Below are positions 61,047 to 64,000 of a stretch of DNA of 64,000 bases, piece by piece. A program made the position numbers and the translations under genes. Origin of the DNA: Bog-159 sp050008575 (GTDB taxonomy: Bacteria; Acidobacteriota; Terriglobia; Bryobacterales; Bryobacteraceae); assembly GCA_050008575.1 (NCBI GenBank), contig JBEKMJ010000009.1:46063-110062 (forward strand). Reading direction: 5' to 3'. The notes beneath the pieces were generated by a model that saw only the letters and a list, made by a program, of their open reading frames with translations, did no database searches and had not been told where the DNA came from. Each line of letters begins with the position of its first letter. Positions within the stretch are counted from its first letter, which is position 1.

Positions 61047-61565
61047 ATGCCTACAATCAATCAGATACGCGCCAACCGGCGCAACGCGAAGAAAAGTACC
61101 GGCCCCAAAACTCAGGCCGGAAAGGACCGCGTCCGCTTCAATGCCCTAGTCCACGGCCTTCGCGCCGAATCCGCCGTCCTCCCCGGCGAAGACCAGGCCA
61201 AATTCGACCAGCACCTGGCGCGCCTCTCCGCCGCCTGGATAAACCAGGACGATATGGAAAGGGATCTCGTCGAAACCATCGCCGTCAATCAGGGGAAATT
61301 GGCCCGCATCGACCGCTCCGAGTCCCGCCTCGAACGCTCCATCTCCTGCACCATCGCCGACCTGGAACGTTACCGCAAAGGCCGCATCGAACGCCACGCC
61401 GATGCCGAGCCGAAAGACGGCGAGAAGTACCAGGGCGGCCTTCTTTGGCAGACCGACGCAGGCCGCAGCTATTCCGTCTTGCCCAAAGTTCTCGTCCTCG
61501 ACGGAGTCTGGCGCGAAATCCCCCGTGAAATCCTAGGCGATTTCACGCCCCAACCCCCCAGCTAA
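61047..61565 (+). CDS. hypothetical protein with STGPKT..GK motif
   Basis: 172 residues. The N-terminus IRANRRNAKKSTGPKTQAGK and RVRFNALVHGLRAE is shared with a widespread, uncharacterised family seen across Acidobacteria and Planctomycetes; the remainder is helical (LVETIAVNQGKLARIDRSES, RLERSISCTIADLERYR) and probably nucleic-acid associated judging by the basic N-terminus, which is inference. A good GGAAGC leader precedes ATG 61047. Confidence 0.75.
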   Translation: MPTINQIRANRRNAKKSTGPKTQAGKDRVRFNALVHGLRAESAVLPGEDQAKFDQHLARLSAAWINQDDMERDLVETIAVNQGKLARIDRSESRLERSISCTIADLERYRKGRIERHADAEPKDGEKYQGGLLWQTDAGRSYSVLPKVLVLDGVWREIPREILGDFTPQPPS

Positions 61566-61581
61566 GCCAGCCATGCCTCCA

Positions 61582-61627
61582 AGCTGATAGCTGAATGCCG
61601 AATGCTGAAAGCTGAAAGCTGATAGCT
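61582..61627. repeat. short tandem repeat agctga(t/a)agctga
   Basis: Seven-base units such as agctgat, agctgaa and tgccgaa alternate: agctgatagctgaatgccga then atgctgaaagctgaaagctg and atagct. Located in the gap before the H+-pyrophosphatase gene. Confidence 0.55.
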
Positions 61628-61768
61628 CCCTTCGCCCGCCTTGAATTCGATCACGCCTTGCGCTACCTTGTGTTATCCATAGGAACAGGCTGAGGTAAAT
61701 CAACCCTGATATCCTATTTGGGGTAGGCCAACCCTCAGGCCCTCGCCCCATTCCAGGAGGTTTTTTTC

Positions 61769-64000
61769 ATGCGAACGGGTTCTTCGACTAAGCTCCGCGC
61801 GGTCCGCTCACTCCGCGCAATCCGCGCGTTTCTCCCGCTGCTGTGGATGGCCCTTTTGGCCCTGCCTCTGATGGCCCAAGGCGAGGGCGGCGAAGCCAGC
61901 CTGCGCCTGCCCAATCTGGACAGCGCCACGTTTCTGGGCGGCATCGGCGGCCGCAGCCTGCTGATGTTCGGTCTTATTTTCTGCGCGTTAGGCATGGTTT
62001 TCGGGCTGGTCATCTACCGGCGGCTGAAAAATATGGCCGTGCACAAATCCATGCTGGAAGTCTCCGAGCTGATCTACGAGACCTGCAAGACCTACCTGGC
62101 CACGCAAGGTAAATTCCTGATCCTGCTGGAATGCTTCATCGGCGTCATTATCGTGTTCTATTTCGGCTTCCTGCAGGGCCGGCCGGCCTTCGAGGTGGCC
62201 GTCATCCTCTTGTTCAGCATCGTCGGCATCGGCGGCAGTTACTCGGTGGCGGCGTTCGGCATGCGCGTCAACACCTTCGCCAATTCCCGCGCGGCCTTCG
62301 CCAGCCTGCGCGGCAAGGCCTTCCCCTGTTACGACATTCCCTTGCAGGCCGGCATGAGCATCGGCATGCTGCTGATCTCGGTCGAGCTGATCATGATGCT
62401 GTTCATCCTGCTGTTCATTCCGGGCGATCTGGCCGGCCCGTGTTTCATCGGCTTCGCCATCGGCGAGTCGCTGGGCGCGGCGGCCCTGCGCGTCGCGGGC
62501 GGCATTTTTACCAAGATCGCGGATATCGGCGCCGACCTCATGAAGATCGTCTTCAAGATCAAGGAAGACGACGTGCGCAACCCGGGCGTGATTGCGGACT
62601 GCACCGGCGATAACGCGGGCGACTCGGTGGGACCGTCGGCCGACGGCTTCGAGACTTACGGCGTCACCGGCGTGGCCCTCATCACCTTCATCCTGCTGGC
62701 CGTCAAGCAGCCCGAAATGCAGGTGCGCTTGCTGGTCTGGATCTTCGTCATGCGCGTGATGATGATCGTCTCCTCGGCGGTGAGTTACTTCATCAACGGC
62801 CTCGTGGCCAAAGCCAGGTACGGCCATCTCGAAAAGATGAACTTCGAAGCCCCGCTGACTTCGCTCGTGTGGATGACCTCGCTCGTCTCCGTGGGCCTCA
62901 CTTACCTGGTCAGCTACTTCATCATTCCAGACCTGGGCGGCGACACCAGCTTGTGGTGGAAGCTCTCCACCGTCATCACCTGCGGCACCTTGGCCGGCGC
63001 GATTATCCCGGAAGGCGTGAAAGTATTCACGTCCACGTCGTCGCGGCACGTCCGCGAGATCGTCAATTCCGCGCGCGAAGGCGGCGCATCGTTGTGCATT
63101 TTGTCCGGTCTTGTGGCCGGCGACTTCAGCGCCTACTGGCTGGGTTTCGCCATCCTCGGCCTGATGAGCATCGCCTACGGAGTCAGCACCCTGGGGCTCG
63201 CCAGCCTGATGGTGGCGCCAGCCGTGTTTGCCTTCGGACTGGTGGCCTTCGGCTTCCTCGGTATGGGTCCGGTCACTATCGCGGTAGATAGCTACGGTCC
63301 GGTCACCGATAACGCCCAGTCCGTGTTCGAGCTTTCGACCATCGAAACGCTGCCGGGCATCGTAGCCGAGATCCAGCGCGATTTCGGATTCAAGCCCAAC
63401 TTTGAGAAGGGCAAGGAGAACCTGGAAGAGAACGACGGGGCCGGCAACACCTTCAAGGCTACCTCCAAGCCTGTGCTGATCGGCACCGCCGTCGTGGGCG
63501 CAACCACGATGATCTTCTCCATCATTGTGGCGCTCACCGACGGTCTGACCACCCACCTTGCCAACCTCTCGATCCTCTACCCGCCCTTCCTGTTGGGTCT
63601 GATTGCCGGCGGCGCGGTGATTTATTGGTTCACCGGCGCTTCCATGCAGGCCGTCACCACCGGCGCATATCGCGCGGTGAAATTCATCAAGGAGCATATC
63701 AAGCTGGAAAGCGCCGAGAAGGCTTCGGTGGCGGATTCGAAGAAGGTGGTGGCCATCTGCACGCAGTACGCGCAGAAGGGCATGCTGAACATCTTCATCG
63801 GCGTCTTCTTTGCCACGCTGGCCTTCGCGTTCCTGGAGCCGTTCTTCTTTATCGGCTACCTGATCTCGATCGCCATCTTCGGACTCTACCAGGCCATTTT
63901 CATGGCCAATGCCGGCGGAGCCTGGGACAATGCGAAAAAGGTGGTTGAAGTCGAACTGAAGGCCAAAGGCACTGACCTGCACGCGGCCTGTGTGGTCGGC
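61769..64000 (+). CDS. hppA: membrane H+-translocating pyrophosphatase, 3' end outside window
   Basis: 744 codons are present and remain open at the window edge. ATG 61769 follows AGGAGG by 8 bases; the N-terminus is signal-like, then about 15 helices. The PPi-hydrolysing loop signature reads GGIFTKIADIGADLMKIVFK then EDDVRNPGVIADCTGDNAGD and SVGPSADGFETYGVTG, a divergent form of the usual DNVGDCAGMAADLFETY. SYGPVTDNAQSVFE and GNTFKATSKPVLIG follow; Lys563 in the GNT-F-K-A position is the residue that marks K+-independent enzymes (Ala in K+-dependent). The enzyme couples PPi cleavage to proton export from the cytosol. A 1995-base antisense frame opposite it is a shadow. Confidence 0.9.
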   Translation, partial: MRTGSSTKLRAVRSLRAIRAFLPLLWMALLALPLMAQGEGGEASLRLPNLDSATFLGGIGGRSLLMFGLIFCALGMVFGLVIYRRLKNMAVHKSMLEVSELIYETCKTYLATQGKFLILLECFIGVIIVFYFGFLQGRPAFEVAVILLFSIVGIGGSYSVAAFGMRVNTFANSRAAFASLRGKAFPCYDIPLQAGMSIGMLLISVELIMMLFILLFIPGDLAGPCFIGFAIGESLGAAALRVAGGIFTKIADIGADLMKIVFKIKEDDVRNPGVIADCTGDNAGDSVGPSADGFETYGVTGVALITFILLAVKQPEMQVRLLVWIFVMRVMMIVSSAVSYFINGLVAKARYGHLEKMNFEAPLTSLVWMTSLVSVGLTYLVSYFIIPDLGGDTSLWWKLSTVITCGTLAGAIIPEGVKVFTSTSSRHVREIVNSAREGGASLCILSGLVAGDFSAYWLGFAILGLMSIAYGVSTLGLASLMVAPAVFAFGLVAFGFLGMGPVTIAVDSYGPVTDNAQSVFELSTIETLPGIVAEIQRDFGFKPNFEKGKENLEENDGAGNTFKATSKPVLIGTAVVGATTMIFSIIVALTDGLTTHLANLSILYPPFLLGLIAGGAVIYWFTGASMQAVTTGAYRAVKFIKEHIKLESAEKASVADSKKVVAICTQYAQKGMLNIFIGVFFATLAFAFLEPFFFIGYLISIAIFGLYQAIFMANAGGAWDNAKKVVEVELKAKGTDLHAACVVG

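Noticed and set aside
61988..63982. 664-codon minus-strand open frame with many His, Asp and Gln
   Set aside because: It lies antisense to the H+-pyrophosphatase, which has clear family motifs, a strong ribosome site and a typical helix pattern. The minus frame reads as low-complexity and has no family resemblance.
1..64000. tRNA, rRNA, riboswitch or prophage genes
   Set aside because: None recognised by eye on either strand; covariance-model searches would be needed to exclude small RNAs.

Overview
The window looks like a piece of a soil Acidobacteriota genome of the Solibacter/Bryobacter type (class Terriglobia, order Bryobacterales). DNA is GC-rich and genes are densely packed. It carries protein families strongly enriched in that group: TIGR03435 proteins, an acidobacterial VWFA-type protein (TIGR03436), the TIGR03437 C-terminal domain, TIGR03803 tandem repeats and an Oar-type TonB-dependent receptor. 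These family names are recalled from sequence patterns; no search was run. I saw no rRNA or tRNA gene, CRISPR array or prophage.

Layout. 1-8.8 kb: a TetR regulator with a decayed NAD epimerase behind it, an aminoglycoside-type nucleotidyltransferase, a membrane metallophosphoesterase, a hopanoid-type glycosyltransferase (HpnI-like) divergent from an asparagine synthase plus a GT39 membrane glycosyltransferase, and a lytic transglycosylase. 9.4-14.8 kb: a methyltransferase whose upstream membrane segments lie in different frames, a pair of small SMR/EamA transporters, UDP-sulfoquinovose synthase (SqdB), an orphan MacB-type permease and a TPR protein. 14.9-20.3 kb: a 1251-residue modular secreted protein and a sulfite-oxidase-type molybdoenzyme fused to a cytochrome c domain. 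20.5-31.5 kb: a DUF6788 gene with a group II intron maturase scrap, then a co-directional cluster running BlaI repressor, M56 peptidase/TIGR03435 fusion, TIGR03435 protein, TIGR03435 pseudogene, carboxypeptidase-regulatory-like protein, Oar receptor and VWFA protein. 31.6-43.2 kb: ASPIC/UnbV, RHS and pilin-like remnants, an NHL beta-propeller protein, a PabC/BCAT-like aminotransferase, a D-aminoacylase-like amidohydrolase and a GT-C membrane protein. 43.6-48.7 kb: UvrD/PcrA helicase, a 52-residue basic protein missed by length filters, an amino acid permease, toxin-antitoxin-like debris and Dps. 48.7-56.8 kb: two separate Rieske/cytochrome b loci, one with a cytochrome b fused to two haem c domains, the other followed by nine-haem and five-haem cytochromes; an orphan Flp pilin and a broken GH5 cellulase lie between them. 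57.3-64 kb: an IS630 remnant, a Gfo/Idh/MocA oxidoreductase, a histone-deacetylase-family enzyme, an exported RidA-like protein and a membrane H+-pyrophosphatase cut by the window end.

Many gaps hold short GC-rich palindromic elements of several families (called A to E here). Several sit exactly where a gene has lost sequence (epimerase, TIGR03435 and ASPIC/UnbV remnants), and several have become part of reading frames: the signal peptide of the nine-haem cytochrome and the N-termini of the VWFA and Oar proteins. This link between small repeats and gene decay or remodelling, the Rieske/cytochrome b/multihaem locus, and the BlaI-M56-TIGR03435 cluster are the parts I would look at first.

The only substantial gene without a complete open frame in the window is the H+-pyrophosphatase (start 61769). 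A long antisense frame lies opposite it and should not be annotated.
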